From: Membranipora membranacea
Lineage: Eukaryota; Bryozoa; Gymnolaemata; Cheilostomatida; Membraniporidae
Direction of reading: 5' to 3'
NCBI GenBank assembly: GCA_914767715.1
Contig: OU612072.1
Coordinates: forward strand, 9,922,001-9,982,000
DNA length: 60,000 bases
The position numbers and the translations under genes are program-made. The notes beneath the pieces were generated by a model. It made no database searches. It was not told the DNA's origin and saw only the letters and a program-made list of their open reading frames with translations. Shown in pieces: positions 58,527 to 60,000 of this stretch (position 1 is the stretch's first letter; each line of letters begins with the position of its first letter).

Positions 58527-58839
58527 CTGATAGAACTGAAAAAGAAAAAAAAGGACGAATTATATGACAGGCCCTTGACATGGCTCCCTTTGTGCCCTGC
58601 TATGTGACAAGCATGATGTTATCGTCACCTCACCATAACCCGAGAATAGATATTTTCATACCAACAGTACCCTCTGACTCATGGAAAAATATTGGCGCAT
58701 AGAAGAAGGGGGGGGGCAATAATTTCATTCAAATATTAACCAGTGTGAAGGACACCTCTCATTGTGATATTTAGGGCAAAGGAGGCAGTACCCCTCTTTT
58801 GATAAGGTTTATCTTTTCGATTTATTTAAAACACATGAT

Positions 58840-59130
58840 AAAGGTGCCCCTTACTCCTGCTAAATCTCAGCACAGTTGTAAAAGGTGATTGTAAAGGCAG
58901 TCAGCTGTAGCTCACTTGCTTGTTAAATCCATAGACAGAGTTTTGAAACATGTGAACTGTGTGATTCACCTCTACAGCTTCTAGATTTTTAATCTCCTGA
59001 TAACACAATCAGGTATAACATATCACAGGGCCTAAAACGCTCAATTCTTCCTCATGTATCATATGCTTCAAAGATCAGAGTTTCAGTGTTATTCCTATTA
59101 TGAGATCCTGTTTTGCAGTAACTGACCTTG
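58840..59130 (-). repeat. Dispersed repeat R2, inverted copy
   Basis: Reverse complement of the element at 36,488-36,850, sharing GGTGCCCCTTACTC, GCTTGTTAAATC and AAGATCAGAGTTTCAGTGTT on the plus strand. Confidence 0.6.
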
Positions 59131-59711
59131 TGGGTGTCAACTGCATAATTGTATGTTTAACGGTATACTTGTCGTTAATACCAACAATTTCTCTATACAG
59201 TTTTAAGTTTGAGTCAAACCCTCGGATCTGTTCAAGGTGTTTTGTTAACAAATAATGCTGCTATTGTTGATCATACAGACCACATAGAGTGTTGGTACCA
59301 AACTGAAACGGGTCAGATATTAAGAAAAATGGTCTAAGAGAGTAAGGTATTTCAGGACAATGGTGTGTCTCAATAGATCATTGGCAATGCATCAGTTGGT
59401 ATCACTTCTGGTATTTGGTAGTTTATTTGCAGCTGCTCAGGTCAAGCCATGGTAATGGCACTCTATGCGGCAGTTGTTGTTTATTGCCACCTGCCCACTA
59501 GAACAGACTGAGTGAGAAAGACAATGACATTGATATCGTAGAACACTCAATTCAGGAAGGGCGTGAATCAGGTCAGGCACAACATGGATGATGCAAGTCT
59601 GCTAGGGCTACGGCTGAAATTATTATAATGATTTATTGAGGTTTTCATATGAGGATGACTGCATTTACAGAGATCCAAGATCTAACCGATCGACTTATCG
59701 TCTAAAATCAA

Positions 59712-59759
59712 AGCGAACACTGAAGGCTGAGAGGGCAGGCTCCTCCTTCAGTGTTCGCT
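59712..59759. repeat. Perfect 15-bp hairpin
   Basis: AGCGAACACTGAAGG at 59,712-59,726 and its exact reverse complement at 59,745-59,759, with an 18-base loop. No U-run follows, so a terminator role is not indicated. Confidence 0.75.
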
Positions 59760-60000
59760 CCAACCTAACATGACAAAATAGATGTAATGGTTTATATCCA
59801 CACTAAAGACAGGAAAATGCACATTTAAACACTTTTCAATCAGAATTCAGTGAAAAGTGTCTATTAGGATTGCTGCAGCAACTGTACCAATCACAACATT
59901 CAGAAACCTGCCTCACGGTAGTAACATATGCAGCCTACATTACTCAATCCAGGAAGGGTATGTACCAGGTCAGGCAGATTTTGGATACTGCACGTCTGAT

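Larger units (their letters stand above)
58527..60000. other. Stretch upstream of RhoGEF copy B, repeats only
   Basis: No gene recognised and no further DH exon found. It contains R2 in inverted orientation (58,840-59,130), a perfect 15-bp hairpin (59,712-59,759) and two direct copies of a 60-bp motif (about 59,543 and 59,941). Confidence 0.45.

Noticed and set aside
1-60000. CRISPR arrays, operons, ribosome binding sites and prokaryotic terminators
   Set aside because: The window is eukaryotic, with introns and LTR and non-LTR elements; the only regular array is a six-base satellite without spacers.

Overview
This is a window of animal (metazoan) nuclear DNA. It is AT-rich, with short exons bounded by GT/AG introns, a BEL/Pao LTR retrotransposon, LINE fragments, foldback elements, a tRNA gene and no bacterial-style operons. 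The compact seven-exon genes and the NHL-propeller family suggest an early-branching invertebrate such as a sponge. That placement is a guess and was not tested.

The window is built from repeated blocks. One block, [NHL gene, + strand] - [LINE endonuclease fragment] - [RhoGEF gene, - strand], occurs twice in direct orientation. Block A covers 1 to about 16,890 and block B about 41,010 to 57,930, and they differ mostly by small substitutions and indels. A third NHL gene (C, 22,274-25,175) shares only the NHL part and its 3' flank. A fourth, inverted remnant (D, 19,500-19,910) keeps one intact exon.

The three NHL genes can be modelled exon by exon. Genes C and B are complete: 7 exons each, 555 and 552 codons, with all splice phases agreeing. 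Gene A has lost its first exons to the window edge. Each encodes a signal peptide, an NHL-type beta-propeller in one large exon, then four small exons that each carry two cysteines. They look like secreted proteins and their function is unknown.

The minus-strand gene is a Dbl-family RhoGEF (DH-PH) most like the PLEKHG subfamily. It would activate Rho GTPases at membranes. Both copies look broken. Copy A starts in the middle of the DH domain beside a 1,032-bp pure hexanucleotide satellite, has lost a splice donor by deletion and has a late stop. Copy B keeps more of the DH domain but has at least five in-frame stops and several frameshifting indels. The lesions are not shared, so decay came mainly after duplication.

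Between C and B lies a 7,931-bp BEL/Pao element (27,771-35,701) with two 527-bp LTRs that I read as identical. It sits inside an older split LINE reverse transcriptase (27,468-27,698 and 35,889-36,290). The remaining sequence (17,923-22,270; 36,300-38,860; 58,530-60,000) contains no gene I can support, but it holds inverted copies of dispersed repeats, foldbacks and G-rich tracts.
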